Part shown: positions 31,900-46,003 of the stretch, in pieces
Layout of the letters: the number at the start of each line of letters is the position of its first letter
Position numbering within the stretch: position 1 is the first letter of the stretch
NCBI GenBank assembly: GCA_001692895.1
Contig: KV748183.1
Location: 2,356,001 to 2,420,000, forward strand
DNA: 64,000 nucleotides
Origin: Cenococcum geophilum 1.58
Lineage: Eukaryota; Ascomycota; Dothideomycetes; Gloniales; Gloniaceae
Reading direction: 5' to 3'
Made by a program: the position numbers and the translations under genes
The notes under the pieces: generated by a model
What the model was told of the DNA's origin: nothing
The model's input: only the letters and a program-made list of their open reading frames with translations
Database searches by the model: none

Positions 31900-34800
31900 T
31901 TATTACCTTTTACGTTATCCCAGCAAATACACCGTTCTTATTTTATATCTAAGATATAGATAAAATAGGTATTAAGCTAGATAATCTTTAAAATATTCTA
32001 ATTTAAGGTAATAAGATCGTCCTAGTTATACGAAAATGGGGCCATCTATAGATATTGCTCTACTAACTAAAATATAGTATTGCCTAGAGTTACCTAACTA
32101 AAGCTAAATTACGTTAATTGCATAAACGCTTTAGTTATCTATTAGTTTAATAACTAACTAAAGTTCTTTAATAAGCTGGACATAAAGTAAATTCTAAGGC
32201 TATTAAATACCTTATAAAATACTGTTACTATTGCTAGATATATACAAAATCGCCTAGCAGATTTAAGTTTACCTTAAGGGATAACTACAAATTTAATTAT
32301 AAAGTTATTATTAATGTTATGTACTTAGATGGCAAGCCAGTTCTATAAGTAGTGGATTCTTTAATATTATTCTAAGCTGCTAAGTTCTTAAGGGACATGT
32401 CTATAAAGAATGCTTAGAATATACTATAAATATACTAGATTAACACTTACTAAGGACTATTGGATTACTTAGTTTACAATATAGGAAGGAACTTCTTATT
32501 AACTAAATTTAGATAATATACTAAGTTAATAGTAATTAAGATTAAGGAAGTTTCTATAGAAGCCTATAATAGTATAGGAAAGATTAAGAGATATTATACT
32601 CTATTATAACAAGCTTATAAAATTATCTAAGAAGAGCTTGCGGATAAATAGGTTAATAAAGAAATAAGTTTACAGATAGCTATAAAGGCTATTAACAATT
32701 TAGCTAGACCAGATAAAATTGTTCCTACTCTTTTAGTCTTTAGGGCATATTTATAAATAACTAAAATGGATACTCTATCGCCATCTATTACTAAAAGAGC
32801 TAAAGCAATCCGTATAGCTACTAAGGAAGTTTATCGTCTCTAAGTAGAGCGCCAGGTTAAAGATGCGCTTGCTATAAGAAACGGCCTAAATACTATATCT
32901 ACGCTAAGTTTACTAATTCTCTTAGAAGTACGTGTATGGTATAAAAAGGACAGTTGGAACGGACTGTATAAACTATTAGTAATTAATGGCAAAATATATA
33001 TAATTAATATACCGCATAGACCAACCAACTTCTAATTAACTATTATTAAACCATACTATATAAAAGAGGAGATACTAAATGTTCTAGAATAGGAGGACTA
33101 AGTTAACCAATCTAATAAGGAAAAAGAACTAAATAAGGAAACTAAACTAGTTAACCCAGAACTAATTATATAACGTAGTTAAGGATAACTAAAGGAATTA
33201 TATAATAAAGACATATCCAATAAAGAAATTGTTACCTATTAAAGCACCCACCACTATTTTACTAATAAAGATAACTTTAACTAAGCCTTCCTTACTACTA
33301 TTAAGAAGATTAATACCTAAATAACCCTAATGGCTTTTATAACGAGTAAGGAGCAAGCTAATATAGTACTTACGTTAAAGCTACGGAAAGAGGGTAAAAT
33401 TACTACTCCTAGAGCACTATTTAAAGCTTTAATAAAACAGGAAGTTAATGGCTTAACTAGACAAGGAGTCTTTAATTTTATTTAATAGGATCCTATTAAG
33501 CATGCTAGTGTTAGGATTTTTAACTTAAGAATCATTTATAAAGTTAAGGGTAAAGCTACGAATACCCTATATAAAAAAATCCAGACTTGTTATCCAAGCG
33601 TATAACGACAATAGAAAGGAAGTAATTCTTACGCAATCCCCAACTATCTAAAGAGTAAGCCAACGAGTTATTATGGCACTAGCGCCATCTTTATTTTAAC
33701 TTCTAGATAAGAAGATCTAGATATGGCTATGTAATATCACCTAAGCCTATATCTAATTAACGACCTTTATTTAATAACTAATTCTTATAAATCTTCTAAA
33801 GGAAATTATCTATATGTATCCACTAAATACCATTATAGTTGTTCTAAAGCCATTATATGGGATTCCTAAAGCTAGAACCTATTAGTGGGCTATATACTAC
33901 AAGCATTATAAGGAGAAGCTATCTATAACTATATCTACCTACGACCCCTACTTCCTTATTACAACTAAGGAGGTATTCGGTCTTATAGGAATATAAACTA
34001 ATAATACACTTATCTTAGCATTAGAAGAATTCTCGGTCTTAAAGGATAATAAGCTTAGTAAAGCTAAATTCCTTATAAAGCCTAAGGAAGCCCTAGCACC
34101 GGAAACCCCATTAATCTTTAATAGATGTGTATTAATATAATATAAGAATACTATCTAATTACGTTAAAAGGAACAGGTAAAGAAGCTTAAGCCTATAAAT
34201 GCTAAGTCTCCTAACTTTTAGAATAACTATAGAGAGCAACGGGCTCGTAGAGCTTATATTGCAACTATTTATTAACTAGAGGCCGTATTTAACCTCTTAG
34301 TCGCTGCCCAACACCAGAATCCAACTAAAGCTAATATTACCGCTTTAAATAAGAGACTTATATAGCAGATAAAGCATATAGATTAAGGCATTAACTATAT
34401 TACCCTTAACTTATCTATAGTAAAGCTCTTTATCTTTATTAATAGATTATTTGTAAATAATAAAGATTTTAGTTCCTAAATTAGATATAAAATTATTATT
34501 ATAAATAAGACTAAGATAATAGAGGAGGAATTTTAGATTAAGGGAAACTTAATCTATTATAGCTTAATTAAGAGTAAGCAAGTAACTAGGAGCGTCCTAG
34601 CATTAGAGATCTACGGTATAGTAGGAGGAGTAGATATAGCGATTATTATTAATACTACTCTTAAGATAATTATAGATTAACTTAGTCTTTCCTAAATTCC
34701 AACCATTATCTATACCAACTCTTACTTACTCTGGGAATGCCTTATTAAGCTTAAAACCACTAAGGAGAAGCGTCTAATAATTAACATTATAGCCCTTCGC

Positions 34801-34980
34801 CAATTGTACGAGCGAAGAAAACTACTAGAGATCCGCTGGATTAACGGCCAAGATAACCCGGTAGATGCTATAACTAAGTCCAACCCTAATAAGGCATTGG
34901 AAAAGTTCTTAAATACTAACTGCCTTAAGGTACAAATGGAAGGATGGGTAAAGAGAGAAGGAAAGCCTACCCAGTCCTAG
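31900..34980 (+). pseudogene. Copia-1 pol remnant: integrase, RT and RNase H
   Basis: The integrase C-terminal part is readable around 32,270-33,060 (NVMYLDGKPV, AIKAINNLARPDKIVPTLL). RT is readable around 33,420-34,150 (KQEVNGLTRQGVFNF, VVLKPLYGIPKAR). RNase H to the C-terminal motif lies at about 34,600-34,980 (IRWINGQDNPVDA, GWVKR). Frames are broken by TAA/TAG and by a few shifts. The domain order integrase-before-RT is diagnostic of Copia. Confidence 0.8.
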
Positions 34981-35113
34981 GCAATTTGCGGCAATGTACG
35001 GCAATATACGGCAATGTACGGCAGTCTATAGCAATCTACCTAATACTGCCCAGTACTATCTAGTATAATTTATATATATTCTGGTCTTAGGCTATAAAAG
35101 AAAGAACTGCCTA

Positions 35114-35283
35114 TGTCGGAATATTTATGTATAGTACTAGGCCATAACAAGCGAAGGGGCCTTAGGCCCCTTTCCCTCGCACAGCTTCGATTAATAAAAA
35201 TTAACTATTATCGTATTAACCAGCAAAGACTATTTGACTACGATTCCGGCCTATTGCAATAGGTATCCCTGGTAATACCAACA
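35114..35283 (+). repeat. Copia-1 3' LTR (170 bp)
   Basis: Begins TGTCGGAATATT and ends ACCAACA, followed by the target duplication ATAAG. Its partner is 27026-27210. Confidence 0.87.
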
Positions 35284-35288
35284 ATAAG

Positions 35289-38053
35289 AACGTTAAGTAA
35301 GCCTAGTTAAACTAAGGCTGGAGTAAAGCTTAAAATAGAAGTAAGCTTAGGACTAAAAATCTTATAAAACTAAGATTTTAGTAACAGAATAAGGACTATT
35401 AAAGAAATTGCGAGTAAGGCTTAGTAATAGGATTAAAAAGTTAATACCAAGATTAAGAAGTAAGAAGACTTTAAGGATCTATCTATAAGACGCAAACTAA
35501 AAGAAACCATAGAAGAATTTAGGTAAAGAATTATCGTATAATAAGAATAGAAACTAGATAAGAGATCTAGTATATTAGAATATATAAAGAACTAAGTACT
35601 AGTATAAAGAATTACTAATAGGCTTAGGGCAGGCATACTAAGAGCTAAGTAGCTTACTAAACTAGAAAATAAAGAGGATTTAGGGATCCCTATTAGGTTT
35701 AAAGAACGATATATAAAGGGCTATTATAACGCAGTAATAAGAAGATACTTCCTTACGGATAAGCTGTATATACTCTAATAGCTATACTAAAAGTAGTATA
35801 GGCAACGACATAATAATAAGTAGGAAGATTTCTATATATAGTTAGATAAGCAAGTTATCTAAAACCACCTAATTATAGAGAAGGCTATAACTTATATTAA
35901 AGGAGCTTTAATTATAATATTAAAGGAGTTAGAAAAACAATTAAAGGACTAAAGAAGTAAATAATATATCTTAGTACCTGCAAATAAAGTTATAACGTTT
36001 AGATTAATACAATAGAGGTTTAAACTTAAGGATAAAAATAAGTTAAGAGTTAACCTAAAGCACCTAGTATACTATACGCTATTATAGATTATATATATAG
36101 ATAATATATATAAAATATATAAGAATCTAAAGGAAAAGAATCGGAAATACCCTATAAGAATATATTAGGCGCTAAATAAGTAATAATATAGGAATACTAA
36201 GTATATATACGGCTAGTATCTAATAGAAGTTTAAGAGTTAGGAGACTTAATACTTTAACTAAAAAGATTCCTTATGGAAGAATACTTAGACGGATAATAA
36301 TGGTGGGAATGCCTAGAGAATATATATCTATAGTATATAGAAGATAAAAAGCGAATTAGGTATTAGCTAAAGAGTAAGCTAAGTATAATAGAATTAAATA
36401 GCTAATAGTTAGGAAAAGTAGAGGCCTATAGGACTAAAGGAAGCTAGTAATAGAGCTTTAGACCCTTAAAGGAATTTAAGGACAACGCCTAAATTTACAA
36501 GTTAAATAGTAAGATTGGTAGTTTAAAACGCTAATAGATAGTGGAGTAACGCGAAACTATATCTTATTAGTAGTAGTTAAGAGAATAGGATTACCTTATA
36601 GATAGAAGGAGTAACCTTATCTATTAGTTATAATTTTAGGAGATCTAATAGTCTATAGAGGAGGGATTGTTAACCTTAAAATAGAACCTATTTAAATAAC
36701 TATTAAAGAAAGATAAACTAAGACGTTTTTTAATATCCTACCATTAGAACGAGATAAGGTAGTATTAGGTATACCTTAATTATAAAAATATAATCTAAAG
36801 ATTAATTAGATTATAGGTTAGGTTAATATTAAAGATACTTAACGCTATAAGATATAATAGCAAACTAAGTTAGTATAGTACTAAGTTGGAGTAATATATA
36901 AAGAGACTAAGCAAGGCTTAAGTTATATACTAAAGAGATACTATAAGTATAGTAAGAAGCTATAAAGCCTAAAAAGTAAAAAGCTAGCAGATTATATAGT
37001 ATAGAACTATAAAATAGAGTTAGAACTAGGAATAAGTCTAAGGTTTTTTTTAACTTATAAGCTTATAGAAGAAGAGTCTAAAGCACTTAAAGAGTTTATC
37101 TAGGAAAACCTACAAAAAGGATATATTAGACCATCGTAGTTATTAGTAGGTTATCTAGTATTATTCGTACTAAAGAAAAACGGGAAACTTAGGTTATGCA
37201 TTAACTATAAATAGTTAAATAGTATTACTTGGAAGGATAGGTATCCTTTACCCTTAATTAGTAAACTTTAAGATAGGATAGGTAACGCGCGAATCTTTAT
37301 AAAGATAGATCTAAGATAGGTATACTATTAAATTAGGATTAAGGAAGGCAATAAATAAAAAGCAGCCTTTAGGTTAAAGGAAGAACTATATAAACTATTA
37401 GTTATATAATTTGGGCTTATAAACGCACTAGCAATATTCTAAAAGCGTATTAATAATATATTAGGAGAACACTTAGATAAATTTGTTATAGTATATCTTA
37501 ATAATAATATCATCTACTTAATAAATAAGAAAGAATACGGAGAATACATTAAATAGGTCTTAAAGAGACTATAGAAAGAACAGATGCTAGTAGCAATTAA
37601 AAAATACGAGTTCTTTACTAGAAAAACTAATTTTATTAAATTTATTATTAAACTAGGCTAACTTAGTATAGATTTAAAGAAGATTAAGGCTATAGTAAAT
37701 TAGTAAGAACTAGAGAACGTTACGCAATTAAGATTATTCCTAGGGTTTTGCAATTACTGTAGACGGTTTATAGCGCAATAGTTAAAGGATATTAAACTAT
37801 TTACGCTATTAATAAAGAAAGAAAAACTATAGGTATAGGGAGAAGAGTAAAAGGAATTATTTAAGAAAGTTAAGGAATTATTTACCTAGGAGCCAGTTTT
37901 TAAAATCTATTAACTAGGACTAGAAATAGTTATAAAAACAAATATATTAGACTATATACTAGGGGCGTATTTTATATAAAAAATATTAAGATAAATAGCA
38001 CCTAGTAGTATACTATAGTTAAAAGATAATACTACTAGAATTAAACTATAACA
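35289..38053 (+). pseudogene. Gypsy-1 protease/reverse transcriptase remnant
   Basis: The frame resumes after Copia-1 and contains a protease-like stretch near 36,530, then RT blocks KNGKLRLCINYK (about 37,170-37,210), [15 protein letters not shown] and FGLINALA. The catalytic box reads VYLNNNIIY (37,490-37,516) instead of YLDD, which GAC to AAC transitions explain. The segment is interrupted by Copia-2 at 38059. Confidence 0.78.
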
Positions 38054-38058
38054 TCTAT

Positions 38059-38327
38059 TATATAATTACAGCACCTATTATACTAACCACGTGCTTACGC
38101 GTTTGATACACCAAGTACGCGTTTACGCGTTTAGTATACCCACTCGCTTACGCGTCTGGTGCACTCCTGAAACACTAGCTAGTTAGGGGGGAGGTGCGTT
38201 AGTATATAGACCACGTAGCCCACCTTAATAGAACCGACAGTCACCACCGTCTAAATAAGCATATAATACTATACGTATTTCGTGCCCCTAGACACGACTC
38301 ACTTATACTATTAAATTGGTACCAACA
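38059..38327 (+). repeat. Copia-2 5' LTR (269 bp)
   Basis: Same length as the right LTR (44122-44390). Contains internal TTACGCGT words repeated three times. Differences between the LTRs are mainly C/T and G/A. Confidence 0.87.
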
Positions 38328-38879
38328 CTGATTAGTAAGCGCGCATAGATTAGGAGATATGCACTTGCTTAGAAGACGTCCAACGCTCCACCTTATAAGC
38401 CCCTATTTTAGTTAAAGAGAATTAAAGTACTTTAGATTTAGAAGACGTCTAATGCTCTACTTTACCTAGAATTACCTTAAATCTACCCTAGTTTTAGAAG
38501 ACGTTTACGCTCCACCTTAATTAGAGATATTAACTACTGTACTAGTAGTTAACGCGACCACGTTAAGAATATAATTACACNAANAACGCGACCACNANAC
38601 CCTACTAAAATACCCTGGCCTCCTCTCTAACCCCTTATAAAGACCCCTTACCCTTTTATAAACCGTTATGGACCTATTAATTACTTTTACGGACTGTTAC
38701 GGAGACCTCTTACCCTCCTGTGAACCACTATAGACTTATTAAGACCCTACGGAGACCCTCTTACCCTTCTATAAACCGTTACGGGCCCGTTAACCGATTT
38801 TACGGACCCTTATAAGACCTCTTCCACCCACTACGCACTATACTACACTATATAGTATAGCAGACATTAGTAAGCAGGT

Positions 38880-41800
38880 TAATGAAGGTTAAAAGAAGTA
38901 GAGATAAGGAGTTAACGTTACGTCTATAGATAACGTCAACAACTATATCAAATTTAAAATCCTTAAGTATGAATACTTTAAGCTTATAAACGTTAACCTA
39001 TAGGAGTAATACTAGGAAGACTTTGCGGACTTTATAGAAGCTATCTTTAAAAAATGCAACCCTACTACTATCTGTAACCTATGGACCCTTTTACGTAACT
39101 AAGGCGTATAGGTTAAAAGGAATAAATGGGTTACTGTTGCACGGTCCTTATACAATACAATATATAAAAAGAACCGAACGGAATAGACTAAGGAAGAAAT
39201 CCTAGACGAGTACAATACTACTAAGGAACTCTTTGCTTCTTCCAAACTTAATATAATCGCTAGCCTTATACCTAACCCTCTTAACTAAATTCGTCCTATA
39301 AACCTAAGCAGTTTCAGAATTAATTTTACTGGCTAAAGTACACCTAGTACTTATGTTACGGACCGTAATACCCCTATAACCCAAATTATGGACCGTAATA
39401 CCCCCGTAAACCAAAATACGGACTAAACCCCTCCCGTTATTTAAACTATAGATCTGCAACCTATATATCCGCAACCTATAAATCCGCAAGCTATAGACCC
39501 GTAAACTACCTAAGTAAAGACCTATAGTAAGGAGCTAGCTAACCTAGTTAAGCTCTATACCGACAAATCTAAGTATAGCGGTGAAAATAATAACTTTAAC
39601 TTTAAACTGACTATCTTTACGGACCTCTATTAGAAGGCCGATATTCCTAAACAGAAGTTTAGCCAAGCCTACTCTACTATACTGCGCGGCCTAGCACTTA
39701 ACTACTACTATACTAACCTTAAGAGTAACCCCCTTAGTGTTCCCTTTAATAAGCTATATAAAGCTATACGTAACTACTTTAAAGGACCGGAATATAGGCG
39801 TAATATCCTTACCTAATAAAATGCGACTAAGTTACGGACCGTAATAGACAAGAATACTAAAAAATTAACTATAGAGTGCCTATAAATCCTTATTAAAGAC
39901 CTCCGCTACCTACAGCACGGTCTTAATATTAAGCTTTAAACGGATGACTTCTTACATAATAAACTGATTACGGCTTGCCAGGAAATGGAACCCTATAAAT
40001 ACGCCTATTACAAGCCCGCAAACACCATAGCTGGCCTTATTAACAATTTATGGTCCTCTATTACAACGTATAAAGCCTTAAACCCGCCAGGTAGTACTTA
40101 AGCTTTTATTACGGACCTATAAAATCCGCAACCTAATTTAGATGCCTACTTTACGGACTGCTGATACCGCTAGCAGTATCCGCATTGACTAGGTTCTACC
40201 CGTAACCTCCGCAGCAACTCCTATATAAAAGCATACCCCCGCAAACGAACCAGTTAGAAGTGCTTTGTGTGCGGTAAGGAAGGATGTTAGTCTATAAGGT
40301 ATACCTAGAAAGAACGTAATAAGTCTAGGAAGAGACTTAATAACCGGATTAACTAGTTTATTTTAGAATACAAAGGAGAGGAAGTAGAGGAGCCCCTTAA
40401 CAAGTTAATAGAAGCCCTTATAATTGACTTTAACTTAGATGCTTAGGAACAGGAGACCTTAGAGACATTTTTAACTACTTTTAGACCTTTTACGGACAGT
40501 TAAGCCTTTAATACTATGACCGTATTAGCCGATCGCTCCTTTATATACTTAATTACACCTAAAAACTGACCTATAAGTACACCCGTTGGACCCATTATAG
40601 ATGTTACGGACCGCGAATAAGACCTATTTGCATATATTACTACAGAACGCTATACCCCTAAAGAATTCTATGGCGTTATAATTAATACAGGTGCCTCTAA
40701 GAAGTCTACTATAGGTTACGGATAATACCTTATATATAAGACTACCGTAAATTATAATACGGACATTAATACTATATAAGCTGGGGCCGTAAACGTCTAA
40801 TTTGGCATTGGTTTAACCACATTAATTAAATTAGTCGCAGTTAAGACCCTAATTAGCCTAGTTAACTTCTATATAGTAAAAGCGGATACCCTTTTTCTAC
40901 TCTATTTTGTAGATATGGATAGGTTATAGGTCTACTATAACAATATTATAGACACCTTAACTAGCCCCGCAACTGCCCTAGGAAGTAAGTATATTACCTT
41001 ACTAATTATATAACGATTTAGACACCCGTTCCTTATATAGGGAGAGACTTTATAGACCTACATTTAGGAATCTTTTAACTATAACCCGTGCTACCTTACT
41101 AGTACTAAAATCCACCGTTTGTACCGCTGTTTCGGCCACCTGTTAGCTGAAAAGCTATATAGAGTTCTTAAACGCTCTAGATATAATGACGTTAATAGGA
41201 AGGCAATTAACTACCTAACTAAATACTGCTCTTTTTGCTAGAAATATAGACGTTCCCTAGGTAGATTTAAGTTTACCCTTTATAAGGACCTTAACTTTAA
41301 CCACTTAGTATATATAGATATTATGTATATTAACGGCAGTCCAGTATTATATATAGTTAATGAGGTAACCCGCTATTAAGCCGCCCGTTAGTTGCAAAAT
41401 ATATCTATAAAATATACTTAGGACATTTTACGGACCTGCTAAATTAATATATACCTTAGACCCCCTAAGTATATTACCCACGACACTAGTAGGAACTTTA
41501 TTAGTAAGGAATTCTAATAGTACGCTATAGCTATGGCTATTTTAATAAAAGCCGTTCTAGTTAAGGCGCACTGGTCTGTTAGACTTGTTAAGTAAGCTTA
41601 CCTAGCTTTATAAAGAGCTTACCAGATTATTATAGACGAGTGTAAAAATATCTAAAAAGAACTAGCTTTATAAATGGCTATAAAAGCTATTAATAATACC
41701 ACTAGCCCTAACAGACTGGTACCTACCCTCTTAGTCTATAGAGCCTACCTAAGGATAAGTAAACTAGACCTTTTTACCCCGTCCATTATAGATTAAGCAG

Positions 41801-43840
41801 CTATAATATAGAAGGTAATAGCCGAAATAGTTAAATTACGGGCTAAATAAACTGTTAATAACGCTCTATACTACTGTAATGGACCTAATACAACCCTAGT
41901 ATATAACCTCCCGCTTAACTCTAAAGTCCTTATATGGCGTAAAAGTGGTAATTGGACTAGACCTTACCGTCTACTGGCCGTAGAAGACGAGACCTACTAT
42001 ATATAGCTCCCTAGCGGACCAATAAGCTTTAGAAGTATGTTTATAAAACCCTATTTTCGGTCCAAAAACATCTATAATGTTAAGCTAGACGAACTAGAAG
42101 CACCCGCCGAATTAGATAAACTAGAAGCACCCTTACCTACCCTAGAGGTCCCTTAGAAACCTAATAAATTTGTGGAACCTGCTGTAAAGCGTGGCCGAGG
42201 ACGCCCCTGTAAGAACCCTATAACGGAGAATTACTTAACCTTCGTAGGTATATCCGTAAAGTAATCTCCGCCTATAGATATATTAATTCTAGTACAAAAA
42301 ACCCCTTTTATGGACTTATAACGCAAAGAGATTAATGGACTACTTAAGAAGGGTGTTTTTACGGTTATAACGGAGAAAGACGTTCCGTAAGGCGTCCGTA
42401 TATTTAACTTGCGCTTTATTAATAAAATTAAGTACCCTAGTACTAATAAAGCCTTTAAAAAGTTAAGGCTCGTTATATAAGCTTATAACGACTAGGGAAA
42501 GGACCTTATTCTTACGCAATTGCCTATAATTTAACGGGTTAGTTAACGGATTATACTTACGCTTACGCCGGGACTATAGCAAACTAAACCCATAGCCCTC
42601 TACTTACGGGATATCTCGCAAGCCTATATGCAGTCTAATACCTACCTAAGTAAAAACATTTTTATACGGCCACCACTTAAGCTTAATCTGTAACTAGGAA
42701 CAATTTTATGGGTTATAAAACTACTTTACGGAGTGCCGGAAGCTAAAAACCACTGGTTTAAAACGTACCACTAGCACTACATTAGTAAACTTAAGATAGA
42801 GTAGTTAACCTATAACCCTTGCCTCCTACATACCCTATTAAACGGCCTTAGTATTATTAAACTCTAAATAGATAATACCCTTTTTCTAGCGGACTAAACT
42901 TTTATAGATGTAGAAGAAACTAAACTGTAAGAAGCTAAGTTCCTAGCAAAGCTATAAAAGTAGTTAATTAAGCGGACTCCAATTAAATTTAACGGAGGCT
43001 TAATTATATAAAAGGGCAACTTAATCTAGCTAACTTAGGAAAGCCAAGCTTAAAACCTAAAGCCCGTTATAGTAAAGCCTACGGACCTTACTAGTTCCTA
43101 TAAAGAGACCTATAAGACCGTAAATATAAAGGACTAATACGCTATATAGCGTACAAGAGGTGCCTATATTGCTACAGTCTGTTAACCCAAATCTACCTAT
43201 AACTTATCCTTTACGGCCCAGGCAGTAGATCTGTAAGAAGAAAATATTAAGTAGCTTAATAAGCGCATCTAATGGCAAATTAATAATGTAATAAGAGGAC
43301 TTACTTTTATACCGCTAGACCTAAATTTTATTAGCGTAATAGTATTTACAGACGCCTCCTTTGCCAATAATAGGGACCTATTATCGCAAATCGGCTTTAT
43401 AATTGTACTTACGAACTATAACCAAGACGCAAATATACTATATTGGTCTTTAATTAAATATAAATAAGTAACCCGCAGTATACTAGCTTCTAAACTATAT
43501 GCACTAGCCCATAGCTTTAATATAGCAGCCGTAATTAAATTAACAATCCAAAAGATCCTATAATTAGAGCAGCTACCCCTAGTTTTATATACTAATTTAA
43601 AGTCTCTCTATAACTGCCTAGTTAAGCTAGGTACGACACAGGAAAAGAGACTTATAGTTAACCTAATGTGCTTACATCAGGCCTATAAACAACATAAGAT
43701 TATAAAGGTTAAATAGATTACTAGCGGAGATAACCCAGTAGACGCCATAACTAAGGTAAAGCCGTGTTAAGCTCTTAAGACCCTAATTAATACAAACAAA
43801 CTTAACCTAAAAGTTATAGAATGGGTAGAGCGAGACTAAC
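38880..43840 (+). pseudogene. Copia-2 gag-pol remnant, frame largely preserved
   Basis: A nearly continuous plus-strand reading interrupted by TAA/TAG codons runs through the gag zinc knuckle CFVCGKEGC (40,261-40,290, where TGG is TAG), a protease-like VIINTGAS (about 40,675), integrase (DIMYINGSPVL near 41,320; AIKAINNTTSPNRLVPTLL near 41,680), RT (FNLRFINKIK, ALYLRDISQAYMQS, LLYGVPEAKNHWFKTYH near 42,720), RNase H (VFTDASFANNR near 43,350) and the C-terminal SGDNPVDAITK and EWVER. Replacing stops by Gln/Trp would restore a typical Copia polyprotein, so decay was by point mutation rather than rearrangement. Confidence 0.85.
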
Positions 43841-44121
43841 GGAGCATTTATGGTTCAGTTACGGCCCGCTGGAAAGCCGCACGGTTTATTTACGGCCCGT
43901 TAAAAGGCTATACAGTTCATTTACGGCCCGTTAAAAGGCCGCATAGTTTATTTTACGGACCGTAAAGTAGGGCCTACGGCTAGCTTAGGGCACCGTTTAG
44001 AAGGCAGCCCAGAGGGCACCTTAGGAGGGATTTNCTATGTATTTTCTTACCCCTTTTATGGTTCTATTAAGGTAATTACGGAGGCTATACACAAGTGGTT
44101 CCATTTTCTAAGTACCGCTAG

Positions 44122-44390
44122 TGTATAATTACAGCACCTGTTGTACTAACCACGTACTTACGCGTTTGATACACCAAGTACGCGTTTACGCGTTCGGTAT
44201 ACCCACTCGCTTACGCGTCTAGTGCACTCCTAAAACACTAGCTAGTTAAGGGGGAGGTGCGTTAGTATATAGACCACGTAGCCTACCTTAATAGAACCGA
44301 CAGTTACCACCGTCTAAATAAGCATACGATACTATACGTATTTCGTGCCCCTAGACACAACTCACTTATACCATTAAATTGGTACCGACA
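44122..44390 (+). repeat. Copia-2 3' LTR (269 bp)
   Basis: Begins TGTATAATTACAG with the TG end preserved and is followed by the duplication TCTAT. Confidence 0.88.
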
Positions 44391-44395
44391 TCTAT

Positions 44396-45998
44396 AATAA
44401 GGAGTTATTAGGTATAGTTATAGCACTAAAGAAATAGAGAGCATTCTTACAAGGTATAGAGAAACTATTTATAGTTAAGACGGATTATAAAAACTTAATA
44501 GGATTCCTAATAATAAAGGAACTTAACTAAAAATAGGTTAGATAGGCAGAGATACTTATAGAATACTAAGGGTATAGACAATATATAAACAGACGCTTTA
44601 AGTTAAAAAGCTAAACTATAAAATAATAAAAAGCTATTAGGGGCTTTACTACAAAAAGACATAGATGGATTAATTAGATATAATTATCCGAAAATTATAA
44701 CAACTTAAAAAGAACTAAAAAGAGTTTATAAGTCACTAGAAAGCTTTTAGGTATAAAGAATCTTTAAAGTATAGCTAGAAAAACAGTTAGAATATCTAAA
44801 AAAAGAGATACTATATAAATATAGAGAAGTAAAGTATATCCTAAGAAGTATAGCGGAGCATTTTATAAAAGACTTCTATAAGGAAATAACTTAAGAACAT
44901 AATAGAGCTATAGGCTTAGTGTTAAGACTCTAAGAGGAGTATATTATTAATAAAATCTAGGGCTTGACGTGAAAAGTTATAAAGGAATATCTAGATTGCT
45001 AGAGAAATAAACTAATAAGGCATAAGCTATACGGAGGGCTATAACCTATTAAAATACTAGAGAGACAATAGGAAGTTATATTATAGGGCTTTATTATTAA
45101 GTTACTAAAGTTAAAAAAACCTTATTACCAAACAAGATTATAATATAATTTTAGTAATAATAAATAAGCTTATAAAGTAGGGATACTTTATAGCATATAC
45201 AAAAGAGATATTAATAGAAGATGTCGCTAAAATCTATATTAAAGAAGTATTCGTAAAATACAGAGCATTAAGTAAGATTATATCGGATAGAGATCTAAGA
45301 TTTATAGTAGTATTTTAGGAAGTATTCTTAGCAGAGTAAAAAGTTAAAGTAATAACTTTTACCATATATTATTTACGGATAGACGGTTAAATAAAAAGAT
45401 TAAATTAGGCACTGGAATAGTATCTAAGGTACTATATTAATTATGCATAGAATAATTAAGTATCGCTATTACTAATTATATAGTTTGCATATAATATAAC
45501 ACTTTAAGAAGAAATAGGCATATTACTATTTAAGGCAAATTATAGATATAAGTTAAAATTATTATTATTACTAAAATAAGTAAAAAAAAATAAGTAGTAT
45601 AGCTAAAAAAAGGATAAAGATATTAATAAATCTTTATATAGACCTTATAGAATTAGTAAAGAAAGTATAAGAAAAAATAAAAAGGTATTATAATACTAAG
45701 AGATTTAAGGGACTAAATCTTAAGGAGGGAGATAAAGTGTAGCTATTATATAAAAATTTTAAGAGTTAATAACTAAGTAAGAAGTTAAACTATGTTAGAC
45801 TAGGACCTTTTAAAATTATATAGAGGATTTTACTAGTTACGTTTAAGTTAAACCTATTAGCTAGGATAAAGATCTACCCTATATAGTATATTATAATACT
45901 AGAGCCAGTATATAGGAATATTAAGACACTAGTTTATAAAGTAGACATATATAAAGGATAAAAAGAAGATAAATAGTAAGTTTTAAAGATTATTAGTT
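44396..45998 (+). pseudogene. Gypsy-1 RNase H / integrase remnant up to the chromodomain
   Basis: The frame continues from the Copia-2 junction with RNase H text (KELLGIVIALKK type), then integrase core and C-terminal text matching Gypsy-2 at 51,769-52,290 and 58,644-59,275. The reading stops at LKIISYK, the first residues of the chromodomain linker, where Gypsy-2 is inserted. It resumes at 60549. Confidence 0.78.
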
Positions 45999-46003
45999 AT
46001 AAG

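Larger units (their letters stand above)
27026..35283 (+). mobile_element. Copia-1: Ty1/Copia element, 8.3 kb
   Basis: LTRs 27026-27210 and 35114-35283 are near-identical apart from transitions and a GCGAA copy-number change. They start TGTCGGAATATT (left copy TATCGG) and end CAACA. The 5-bp duplication ATAAG flanks it (27021-27025 and 35284-35288). A long 5' leader with tandem repeats (27211 to about 29,740) precedes gag-pol remnants in Copia order: gag with a zinc-knuckle relic near 31,265, integrase, RT and RNase H. TAA/TAG stops are frequent throughout. Confidence 0.88.
38059..44390 (+). mobile_element. Copia-2: Ty1/Copia element, 6.3 kb
   Basis: LTRs 38059-38327 and 44122-44390 are both exactly 269 bp. 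The duplication TCTAT lies at 38054-38058 and 44391-44395, and the Gypsy-1 RNase H frame continues across it. The LTRs begin TGTATAATTACAG (left TATATAATTACAG) and end ACCAACA/ACCGACA. The interior carries gag, integrase, RT and RNase H on the plus strand, and four ambiguous bases lie at 38581-38598. It is related to but distinct from Copia-1. Confidence 0.9.
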
